64,000 nt of DNA from the NCBI RefSeq assembly GCF_014212135.1, contig NZ_JACJVQ010000024.1, forward strand, positions 62,001 through 126,000, read 5' to 3'. This document shows positions 25,240-33,170 of the stretch, one piece after another; position 1 is the stretch's first letter; every line of letters begins with the position of its first letter. The notes beneath the pieces are model-generated. The model did not search any database. It saw nothing but the letters and a program-made list of their open reading frames with translations, and had not been told where the DNA came from. This DNA is from Cohnella thailandensis. Lineage in GTDB: Bacteria; Bacillota; Bacilli; Paenibacillales; Paenibacillaceae. A program made the position numbers and the translations under genes.

Positions 25240-26304
25240 TTATAAAAATCTCTTAGCCACTTCAGAAATCTTTTCCTTGTAAGTAAGTATATCCGACACA
25301 GAGCTAATCTTTACTGAAGTATTATTTTCATCGTTAAATGTTATTGTTTTGTTGTTATTATTTAAATATAACCTACACACCCACTTTCTAATGCTGTTAT
25401 CTATTAGAATGTTGAAATAACTTAAGTTATCTCTATAGTGAATACGATCGGGGGCGATAATTTCTTGCAATAAAACTTTTACTGTAATGTATCCTTCAAT
25501 CTCTTCAGCTGTAGTGACAACTTCTTGTTGCTCGGGTTCTACTGCAACTTGACTTACTGCTGTTTCAGCGACAGTCAGATCTTGCTCTTTAGTATTTGCT
25601 AATGCAGATTGTAGCTTATCATTCAACATATCATTAACAAATTCCTTAAATGATTTCTTTACAATCCCATTAAACTTTTCAATGATTTGCTTGGTCTTTT
25701 TTCCAGAGTAAACTTCAGAAAGAATGTAAGAAACAAATTCATCAGAAGGAATATCCCATTGAGTTCTGAGGAACTTTTTTATTTCATTGGTATATCTTAA
25801 TTCTGCGGCAGTAGTATTAATGTTTTCGATGTTAAATTTATCTTTATGGAATTTACTAAGCTCAATTAGTTGATGATCCTTAATATCAAATAAGTTGAAC
25901 TCAAAGAATGGTGTTGCATCCATCTTGTTTTGCTCATCTAGGTCGGTGAAAAACCTATAAATGATTCCATTTGTTAGAATAGCAAATTTTGCAGTTGTTG
26001 TTCCGAAATATCTGAATAATTGGGAATCGTGTTTGGTAAGGATATCCTGAATCGATTTTGCCTCAATTAATATGACAGGCTTGCCATCTTGTAGAATCGC
26101 ATAATCAACCTTCTCCCCCTTTTTAATTCCAACGTCAGCAGTAAATTCAGGGACAAACTCTTCTGGGTTGAAAATGTCATATCCGAGAATTTGGAAGAAT
26201 GGCAACATAACAGAAGTCTTTGTGGCTTCTTCTGTTTGAATATTATCTTTGATTTTTTGAATTCTCCTTGATAGAGCTTTGATTTGATCCACGAAGTTCT
26301 CCAT
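25240..26304 (-). CDS. Stand-alone HsdR N-terminal (type I restriction) nuclease-like protein
   Basis: A 354-residue protein whose N-terminal 150 residues match the nuclease domain at the front of HsdR. It keeps the PD-(D/E)XK core: D67 in VDYAI, then E81-A-K83 in LIEAK, and further on a YFGTTTAKFAILTNGIIYRFF block. The helicase motor of real HsdR is missing, and no hsdM or hsdS gene is near. A ~90-residue C-terminal mixed alpha/beta domain follows a Glu-rich linker near residue 265. GGAGG lies upstream of the ATG. It is divergent from the four-gene McrBC-like run, separated by 248 bases, so it could be a separate defence gene. Confidence 0.75.
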   Translation of the reverse strand: MENFVDQIKALSRRIQKIKDNIQTEEATKTSVMLPFFQILGYDIFNPEEFVPEFTADVGIKKGEKVDYAILQDGKPVILIEAKSIQDILTKHDSQLFRYFGTTTAKFAILTNGIIYRFFTDLDEQNKMDATPFFEFNLFDIKDHQLIELSKFHKDKFNIENINTTAAELRYTNEIKKFLRTQWDIPSDEFVSYILSEVYSGKKTKQIIEKFNGIVKKSFKEFVNDMLNDKLQSALANTKEQDLTVAETAVSQVAVEPEQQEVVTTAEEIEGYITVKVLLQEIIAPDRIHYRDNLSYFNILIDNSIRKWVCRLYLNNNNKTITFNDENNTSVKISSVSDILTYKEKISEVAKRFL

Positions 26305-26552
26305 TCCGCATTACCTCCAAATATCAAATTTATGTACATGATACTAACAATTACAAATTATTATAATTCATTCGGGAGGATATGCCTATTATCTGTAGGT
26401 AATTTAACTTATTACTAATATACTGCGGCTTTTCTTTGCAGGTATTTCCTCCTGATTTGGCGAATCCTAGAAGATATTGTGTCTTATATATCTATTAAGT
26501 TACGGGGATAGTTCTATTGAAACGCGGATGAGGACAGCAGAGGTGAACACTT

Positions 26553-27350
26553 ATGTGGGAATCTATATCTAAACTTATAGGAGCTAATTCGACAGCAGTA
26601 CTTGTCATTACTATCATTGGGACATTTTCTGTATGGTTATATAAAGAGTTTAGAACAATGAACAAGGAGGATTTTAAGAGCAGAATTGCTTTGATTAATA
26701 AGAAAATTGAGATGTATTCGAAACTTGAAGCTGCAATCGCTGCTGTTCTAAACCAGAAAGATACAACTCAGGCAAAAAGCAATCTGTATGAAAAGTTTGG
26801 TGAATATAGTCCATTCTTTAGTGATGATGTTCGTAGGATAATGCGTGATTACTACAAACAGAATGATAATGGTTATTTGTATTCATTACTTGCCTTTACC
26901 GAAGTGGAAGTCAAATTGTTGGAGAATGAGAAGCACTCCCTATCAGCAAATGATTCTTCCACAGATGTTATGGATGCGATAAGAAGACTCATTAGACCCC
27001 TAAGTCCAATTATGATGATATGGTTATTTACGGTGTTCATGCTTTTCTTCTATTCGAATTTTATGCGAGAACAAGACTTATTTTCCCGACTTGTAATTGT
27101 GATAATGTTTTTCTCATGCTTCTTTTCACTCATCTTAATTTTTGTACTAGTGTCATTAGGGATGGATAATAATTTGAGGAAATTAGGATGGCGTCGTTGG
27201 CTATATATTGTTGGGATTTCCATGGTTCCATGGGCAGAAGTAATATTTACAGACTTGGCTTTGCTGTTTGTAGGGATTCAAGCATTCTCGCTATTTATGT
27301 TTATTAGAGAGAAGAAGAGAAAAACAGTAAATATAATTCTGATTAAATAA
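26553..27350 (+). CDS. Membrane protein of unknown function in the McrBC-like operon
   Basis: A 265-residue protein: one N-terminal membrane segment (about 14-31), a soluble helical region (about 35-145, likely cytoplasmic), then four closely packed segments (about 150-255) and a basic tail. Not recognised. AGAGGTGA precedes the ATG. It starts a run of four same-strand genes with short gaps (21 bases to the McrB-like gene), which suggests a membrane component of the same system. AT-rich like the rest of the island. Confidence 0.65.
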   Translation: MWESISKLIGANSTAVLVITIIGTFSVWLYKEFRTMNKEDFKSRIALINKKIEMYSKLEAAIAAVLNQKDTTQAKSNLYEKFGEYSPFFSDDVRRIMRDYYKQNDNGYLYSLLAFTEVEVKLLENEKHSLSANDSSTDVMDAIRRLIRPLSPIMMIWLFTVFMLFFYSNFMREQDLFSRLVIVIMFFSCFFSLILIFVLVSLGMDNNLRKLGWRRWLYIVGISMVPWAEVIFTDLALLFVGIQAFSLFMFIREKKRKTVNIILIK

Positions 27351-27371
27351 AAAACACCTGGAGAGATCACA

Positions 27372-29576
27372 ATGGCGCTTTCTAAAGAACTGGCAACTAT
27401 TTTTCGAGTAAAGCAAAAATCATATAAGATGGTACTCGTTCTAGCTATGATTAAGCAGTCGAGACTTCAAAATATCAAACGGTTAAGTTTGAATAAGGTT
27501 GCCGAGTTATTCATCAAGTATTACACAGAAGCATCTGCCCATGGTCTTCAGATAGATGTGCCACCTGCTGCATTAGCATCTAACTGGAATCGAGTAACAC
27601 TCGCTCAGGCTAAGATAGTGATGAAGACTCCGATTGATGCTCTATCTTCAATCATTGAATGCAATCAAGACGAGATCTCATTTAAGCCACACATATGGGC
27701 GATGTTAGACGATACTACATTAATTGAACTCGAGCAGTATGCCCTGACTGAACTTGAAGACTACAATAACCAACTAGCTGCTTCTTCGTTTTCCCTTAAA
27801 GACGCGTTATCCCATATACTGAATCAGTATCAACAGGCCAAAGCGGAGAGTTTTTCAAATCACGAACTCGGTACTTATGTACGTCGTGCTATCCCGGACA
27901 ATATAAAGGTTTTGCCCTTTCTTAATGAAAACTATAGAGTCCAGGGATCAGTCGGACAAGGCAATTGGGCGACTATTCCTTGGATAGCTATATTAGATAA
28001 GCGAATTACAGAAACAACTCAACACGGGGAATACATAGTGTATCTTTTTGCCGAGGATATGAACTCGGTTTATTTGACGTTTAATCAAGGGGTTACAAAG
28101 CCGACTAAAGAGCTTGGACGGAAAGAAGGCTATCGCTATTTAGAGCGGAAAGTGGAAGAAATGAGGTCGCAATTACCACTTAAGGGAATGCGTAAGGATT
28201 CAGAGATAGAGTTAACTTCAAGCGGCCTCGGTAAAGATTATCAAGTATCGACTGTTGCCTACATACGATACGATCGCGATCATATTCCTGCTGATGAGCA
28301 GTTGCTTTCAGACCTACAGAACATGGTAGAGAACTATAGACTATATGTTGAAAATGGACTTTATAACACCTCAGCTCCAGAGCAACGAGAAGTGGAGGAG
28401 AAGACTAGAGTGACGTTGAGCGTATCGGAAAGAATAGCGGCTATTCAAAGCTTTATAAAGAACAAAGGATTCTCTTTTCCCAATAAATTATTAGAAAACT
28501 TTTACCTCTCCCTAAAAACCAAACCCTTCGTCATCCTAGCCGGTGTATCTGGAACAGGGAAGACTAAACTCATTAAACTTTTTGCTGAAGCGCTAGGAGC
28601 AACGAGCTCAAACGGCCAATTTACTCTTATTCCTGTACGACCAGACTGGAGCGACCCTTCCGATCTTCTCGGTTATAAGGATCTATCCGGAGTCTTCCGT
28701 CCAGGACGGTTGACCGAAGTTCTTGTGGGGGCATCTCAACCAAGCAATCAACAAAAGCCATATTTTATCTGCCTGGACGAAATGAACTTGGCTAGGGTAG
28801 AGCATTATTTCAGTGATCTACTCAGCATTATCGAGACTCAGGAATGGCGCGATGACCGTATCGTTACGAATTCATTTTTCCACCTGAACTCTCTACAAGG
28901 AGAGGATCAACTACGTTATGGCAATCTTCATTTGCCGGATAATGTGTACTTGATCGGCACCGTGAACATGGACGAGACGACGCATCCTTTTAGCAAAAAG
29001 GTGCTTGATCGCGCCAACACAATTGAATTTAACTATATCAATTTGGAGCAGTATCCCGACTTGGACAACAGTGATACAGGCGCAGTAGTTGTTCAAGCGC
29101 CAAATGAGTTCATGAGAAGTGATTATTTGCAGCTAGTCGACCTCTATAAGGATGAGCCGGAACTTATAAAGAGGGCGACCGAGAAGCTTGTTAAAGTCAA
29201 TGAAATCCTCGAGAAAATCCATTCTCATGTCGGCTTCCGGATTCGGGATGCGATTTGTTTTTACCTTGCGTATAACCAACGCTTTGAACTTCTGACAGAA
29301 GATGAAGCATTTGATTTACAGCTTCTTCAGAAGATTTTGCCGCGTGTACAAGGAAGCAATCTTTCGGTTAAGCGCGTGTTGTTGGAACTTATGGGAGTTG
29401 CACTAGACCGGACAATCGCAGCAGATAATTACTTAGACGATTCAACTGAGTTGTACCAAGAGGCAATCAGTCAGAAGGCAGGGGCATCCGCCAAGTACCC
29501 GAACAGCGCACGCAAAATTGCTTACATGTTGCGGAGGTTAGAGGAAGATGGATTCACTTCCTATTGGCTCTCCTAA
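27372..29576 (+). CDS. McrB-like AAA+ NTPase with DUF3578 (MrcB N-terminal) domain
   Basis: A 734-residue motor subunit of a type IV (modified-DNA-targeting) restriction system. An N-terminal helical region (1-135) leads into a DUF3578-like domain (about 140-320; NWATIPWIAILD, YIVYLFAEDMNSVYLTFNQG). An McrB-type AAA+ domain follows: Walker A GVSGTGKT (391-398), Walker B FICLDEMN (about 465-471), and the McrB signature GTVNMDETT (about 529-537). McrB proteins are GTPases that translocate DNA and activate McrC. Its end overlaps the McrC-like gene by 29 bases, giving translational coupling. Confidence 0.88.
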   Translation: MALSKELATIFRVKQKSYKMVLVLAMIKQSRLQNIKRLSLNKVAELFIKYYTEASAHGLQIDVPPAALASNWNRVTLAQAKIVMKTPIDALSSIIECNQDEISFKPHIWAMLDDTTLIELEQYALTELEDYNNQLAASSFSLKDALSHILNQYQQAKAESFSNHELGTYVRRAIPDNIKVLPFLNENYRVQGSVGQGNWATIPWIAILDKRITETTQHGEYIVYLFAEDMNSVYLTFNQGVTKPTKELGRKEGYRYLERKVEEMRSQLPLKGMRKDSEIELTSSGLGKDYQVSTVAYIRYDRDHIPADEQLLSDLQNMVENYRLYVENGLYNTSAPEQREVEEKTRVTLSVSERIAAIQSFIKNKGFSFPNKLLENFYLSLKTKPFVILAGVSGTGKTKLIKLFAEALGATSSNGQFTLIPVRPDWSDPSDLLGYKDLSGVFRPGRLTEVLVGASQPSNQQKPYFICLDEMNLARVEHYFSDLLSIIETQEWRDDRIVTNSFFHLNSLQGEDQLRYGNLHLPDNVYLIGTVNMDETTHPFSKKVLDRANTIEFNYINLEQYPDLDNSDTGAVVVQAPNEFMRSDYLQLVDLYKDEPELIKRATEKLVKVNEILEKIHSHVGFRIRDAICFYLAYNQRFELLTEDEAFDLQLLQKILPRVQGSNLSVKRVLLELMGVALDRTIAADNYLDDSTELYQEAISQKAGASAKYPNSARKIAYMLRRLEEDGFTSYWLS

Positions 29577-31959
29577 TCAGACGGTTGAGTTGCTCCGCAT
29601 AGAAACGGATTTGTTCACTTTGTTTTTGCAGGGAAAGCCGTTCCATCCTACGGTTGAATCGATGCAATTACATCGAACGGAGGACCAGAGGCTTCTTCAG
29701 GCGCATCTACAAGTGGCGTCTTTAACTTCTCGGATGAATGTTGAGCAGGTATTAACTTATAACCCCGAGATTAATGCGTTAATGGATTGGGGCAATGGTA
29801 TTAATTCTTATCCCGTTTTCTTTGAGACTCAGGAGTATTCCTTAGTTATCGAGAAGAAGCAAACGGAGGAACTAGCCTTCTACCACGAGAACGTCAAACT
29901 TAGACAAGCGATCAAACCTTTGGGGAGTAATCTTCTGACGGGGATTTTGAAATTCCAGAACGAAGTTGGTCTAACGGAGTTGGAGATTCGGTGGAATGGT
30001 CAACCTGCGCTACGTATCCAAATTGAAATCTACCCGTCCAAAATGGACTATAAAACGGACTACCAAATGATTTTAAATGATGTGAACAAACAGATTTATA
30101 ATCTGTCTTTTGATTTTTTACGTAAAACTTATCATCTTACGGGACTGCGAGAAACACGAAATCAAAGCTTAGCGGAGTACTTTACGATCCTACAGCATGT
30201 ATTTCGCCAGTTGGTTCAAGCGGTGGAACGAATAAGCATGGCTCCTCATTCCAAACACCATAAGGAGTATAAAATAACGGAGGCTTCTCGAGCTCGACAG
30301 GCGGCAAAGGATACGATTGCTTATCTTCACCGAAATCCTCATCTGTTAGTGGCAGATTCCAAGTTAGGTTTTATCCCGGCGAATGGAGAACGGTATTATC
30401 CGACACACGTGCGGCAAGCAAAGCGACAGATAAACTACGATACGAACGAAAATCGATTCATTCGATGGGTTCTAGTTCGAATCTCCAAGAAGCTATCGGA
30501 GATGAAGACGCGGCTTGCTCATCAGGAGCGGTATCAAGACCCTGAGCTTACCCGGAAGATAGCCGATATGCAAACTCAGTTACAGCGGTTGTTGAAATTG
30601 GATTTTCTGAACGTCAGCGAGATGAACCAGTTAACCGTAACCCTGGTGCTTCAGATGGCACCGGGATATCGAGATGTATACCGAAACTATCTCATGCTTA
30701 TGAAGGGTCTATCCATTCAAAGCGATTTATTCCGGCTATCGATGAAGGATCTTGCTCAATTATATGAGTATTGGTGTTTCTTAAAGATTCACGAGTTGCT
30801 TAGCCGCAAATATGAGCTCTTGCAACAAGACATCATTAAGGTTGATAGAACAGGTATATTCGTTAAATTGGACAGGGGCCATAATGCCACGATGAAGTAC
30901 CGCAACTCAAGGAATGGAGAAGTGTTTACACTCTATTACAACTCGTTGCCGAGCGGGGAGAAGACACCGACAGTAGGACAAAGGCCAGATAACATCTTAA
31001 CCCTTAAGAAGAACGATTCGGCTCATGAGTATAAATATATTTTTGACGCGAAGTATCGTTTGAATCCGGCTTATGAAGGAACCCCGTATCACCGGGATTA
31101 CAAAAATCCGGGACCAGAAGAATCCGATATTAATACCATGCACCGTTATAGAGATGCAATTGTATATGAGGATGGCAACGGAAGAGAGCTAGAGCGTAGT
31201 ATGTTTGGGGCGTACGTGTTATTTCCCTACCATGATGAAGAGAAATTCCGTGAGCATAAGTTTTATAAGAGTATTGAACTGATTAACGTTGGGGCATTCC
31301 CGTTCCTTCCGAACTCGACGAACCTCATGGAAGCTTTCCTTGACGAAATCATTATGGACAGCCCGGAGAAAGCTTATGAACGCTCAACTCGGCCTCGGGG
31401 AACTAAGGATTATTATCGAGACAAGTTTTCAGGTAAAAATATGTTGGTTGGGTCACTTAGGGGTCCAAGTCAGCTTGAGGATGCTCTTCGTTATGGCTTT
31501 TACCATGTACCATTAAAGAATATTTCTGATCATAAAGTATTAACGCAGCTAGAATACGTGGCGCTCTATCAATCACGGGAAAAATTTAAACAACCAGAGC
31601 ACACCGGAGTGCAATGGTATGGTCGCATTGTAGATTGGAAAGTTCTTCAGCGCAAGGAGATCACAGAAAGGCCTCCTCGCGTGGGCTCGGAAGAGAAACT
31701 TTACGTCAAATTTATCGTGGAAAAGTGGTTGAAGCGGCAGACTCCTATTATCCCTGGCGGGCAAGGGATATACACGTTGCTCTATACCTCGAAATACTTG
31801 TTCGATCGGGCAAGAGAACTTGCTGAACTTCGCTTGGAGGCCGAAGAAGACTTAGCTCTGTGGCGGGAGAAGCGTCGGTTAGGTCCAGTGATCGTTGAAT
31901 TGGATCATGAGCAAGTGGACTTGGCCGAATTGGTAAAAGGGATTTGGCTTAGGGAGTAG
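29548..31959 (+). CDS. McrC-like nuclease subunit (DUF2357 + PD-(D/E)XK)
   Basis: An 803-residue partner of the McrB-like motor. A DUF2357 domain (about 85-200; LLTGILKFQNEVGLTELEIRW, PSKMDYKTDYQMILNDV) precedes a long helical region. The nuclease domain (about 400-620) has the catalytic block YIFDAKYR with D500, A501, K502. Classical McrC is near 350 residues; this longer architecture is typical of DUF2357-associated enzymes. After the nuclease comes an extra ~165-residue C-terminal region (about 635-803) with a compact beta-rich pattern (GVQWYGRIVDWKVLQRKEI, EKLYVKFIVEKW), possibly a base-recognition (EVE/PUA-like) domain. GGAGG at 29533-29537 serves ATG 29548. Confidence 0.85.
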   Translation: MDSLPIGSPNQTVELLRIETDLFTLFLQGKPFHPTVESMQLHRTEDQRLLQAHLQVASLTSRMNVEQVLTYNPEINALMDWGNGINSYPVFFETQEYSLVIEKKQTEELAFYHENVKLRQAIKPLGSNLLTGILKFQNEVGLTELEIRWNGQPALRIQIEIYPSKMDYKTDYQMILNDVNKQIYNLSFDFLRKTYHLTGLRETRNQSLAEYFTILQHVFRQLVQAVERISMAPHSKHHKEYKITEASRARQAAKDTIAYLHRNPHLLVADSKLGFIPANGERYYPTHVRQAKRQINYDTNENRFIRWVLVRISKKLSEMKTRLAHQERYQDPELTRKIADMQTQLQRLLKLDFLNVSEMNQLTVTLVLQMAPGYRDVYRNYLMLMKGLSIQSDLFRLSMKDLAQLYEYWCFLKIHELLSRKYELLQQDIIKVDRTGIFVKLDRGHNATMKYRNSRNGEVFTLYYNSLPSGEKTPTVGQRPDNILTLKKNDSAHEYKYIFDAKYRLNPAYEGTPYHRDYKNPGPEESDINTMHRYRDAIVYEDGNGRELERSMFGAYVLFPYHDEEKFREHKFYKSIELINVGAFPFLPNSTNLMEAFLDEIIMDSPEKAYERSTRPRGTKDYYRDKFSGKNMLVGSLRGPSQLEDALRYGFYHVPLKNISDHKVLTQLEYVALYQSREKFKQPEHTGVQWYGRIVDWKVLQRKEITERPPRVGSEEKLYVKFIVEKWLKRQTPIIPGGQGIYTLLYTSKYLFDRARELAELRLEAEEDLALWREKRRLGPVIVELDHEQVDLAELVKGIWLRE

Positions 31960-31980
31960 AGAACAAAATTCGGAGGAGAC

Positions 31981-32559
31981 ATGAAAAACTTCGCAGAAGA
32001 ACTAGCCTATTGGTACTTACGGTTTAACGGATTTTTTCCGTTGCCTAACTTTGTATTGCATCAGCGGGACCTGCAAAGTCATCAAAGTGCCGATGCAGAT
32101 CTCCTAGGTATTAGGCAAAAGTATGTCTTGGAAGAGGTCGGCGGAACTCATCAAGATAGTTGTTTATTTAAACATTTTGGGAACGAGCTTTATCATATTG
32201 GAGTTATCTGTGAAGTGAAATCGGCTGGGATGGTTAGAACTAGAGATATTCTAATGGCCAGAGAAGACCGTCTCCGTTATGCTCTGAAGAGAATCGGCTT
32301 CTTCTCCGAAAGCAAAGTTGAGGAGCATCTGAATGTTCTCAGAACAGAAAAAGTTACTTTCGGAAGATTTCACGCAGTAGGGAAGGTCTTATTTACTGCA
32401 CGACCCTTTCAATTAGAGGACTGGATCTGTATTACTCTTAAGCAAGCTGAGGACTTTATTGTGAATAGAATTCGACAGTTTCCCGTTGAAAAGGGCGGTG
32501 CTAAACACTTCTTTGATTCGGAACTGTTGCAGTATCTGATATGGAAGAACACAAGATGA
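31981..32559 (+). CDS. Predicted PD-(D/E)XK nuclease-like protein of the McrBC-like operon
   Basis: A 192-residue protein I cannot name. It begins with an amphipathic helix (AEELAYWYLRFNGFF) followed by SADADLLGIR with D40, then GVICEVKSAG with E78 and K80, which fits the D...E-x-K core of PD-(D/E)XK enzymes. A basic helical C-terminus follows. GGAGGAGAC precedes the ATG, and only 21 bases separate it from the McrC-like gene, so it belongs to the same unit. It is the last island-like gene; composition changes right after it. Confidence 0.65.
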   Translation: MKNFAEELAYWYLRFNGFFPLPNFVLHQRDLQSHQSADADLLGIRQKYVLEEVGGTHQDSCLFKHFGNELYHIGVICEVKSAGMVRTRDILMAREDRLRYALKRIGFFSESKVEEHLNVLRTEKVTFGRFHAVGKVLFTARPFQLEDWICITLKQAEDFIVNRIRQFPVEKGGAKHFFDSELLQYLIWKNTR

Positions 32560-32629
32560 TACTCCTCCAGGGATGATTCAGGTAGCAAAAAGGTTATTGT
32601 ATAGAGACTAAGTGAAAGGAGACTCACCC

Positions 32630-32992
32630 ATGCAAACATTCATCGTACTAGGAAGCATTCTAATGGCCATCGCGGTTGCGGTGGGAGCGTTCGGGGCGCA
32701 TATGCTGAAGAGCAAGCTGGAGCCGGACAAGCTGAAAGTATACGAGGTTGGCGTGCAGTATCATCTTATCCATGCGCTGGGCTTGGTAGGGGTTGGCCTG
32801 CTGGTTGGCCAATATCCAGAAGAAGGTCTGATCGAGCTCGCGGGTTGGTTTATGCTGGCGGGGATTGTTCTGTTCTCCGGAAGTCTGTATGTGTTGAGCA
32901 TGAAGAGAGTTCGGCTGTTGGGCCCGATTACCCCGCTTGGCGGTTTGTCCTTCATAGTCGGCTGGGTGCTAGTCGCCTTGGGAGTCCTGTAG
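32630..32992 (+). CDS. DUF423-family membrane protein (YwdK-like)
   Basis: A 120-residue membrane protein with four hydrophobic segments and the family's signature blocks: AVAVGAFGAHMLKSKL at the start, YHLIHALGL, SGSLYVLSM, and LGPITPLGGLSFIVGW. Function unknown; it is widespread and chromosomal. AAAGGAGA precedes ATG 32630. Its base composition matches the backbone, so it marks the right edge of the accessory region. A terminator follows. Confidence 0.9.
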   Translation: MQTFIVLGSILMAIAVAVGAFGAHMLKSKLEPDKLKVYEVGVQYHLIHALGLVGVGLLVGQYPEEGLIELAGWFMLAGIVLFSGSLYVLSMKRVRLLGPITPLGGLSFIVGWVLVALGVL

Positions 32993-33054
32993 CAGCTAGC
33001 TAAACGGTACGATAATCATTCCTTTCTCACGATTGCGTTATACCGCCATATCTC

Positions 33055-33096
33055 GAAAAAAGCTGACAACGGATGCGTTCCGTCGTCAGCTTTTTT
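33055..33096 (+). terminator. Terminator after the DUF423 gene
   Basis: AAAAAAGCTGAC...ACGGA pairs with TCCGT...GTCAGCTTTTTT around TGCGT. The stem is nearly the same as the hairpin at 39904-39944, so the two bracket the adhesin/sortase genes. Confidence 0.9.
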
Positions 33097-33170
33097 CGAT
33101 TCAGAAAATGTTCAGATGGATGACCTACAATCATTTGTTGATGAACGTACGATAGAAGGGAGAAATATTC

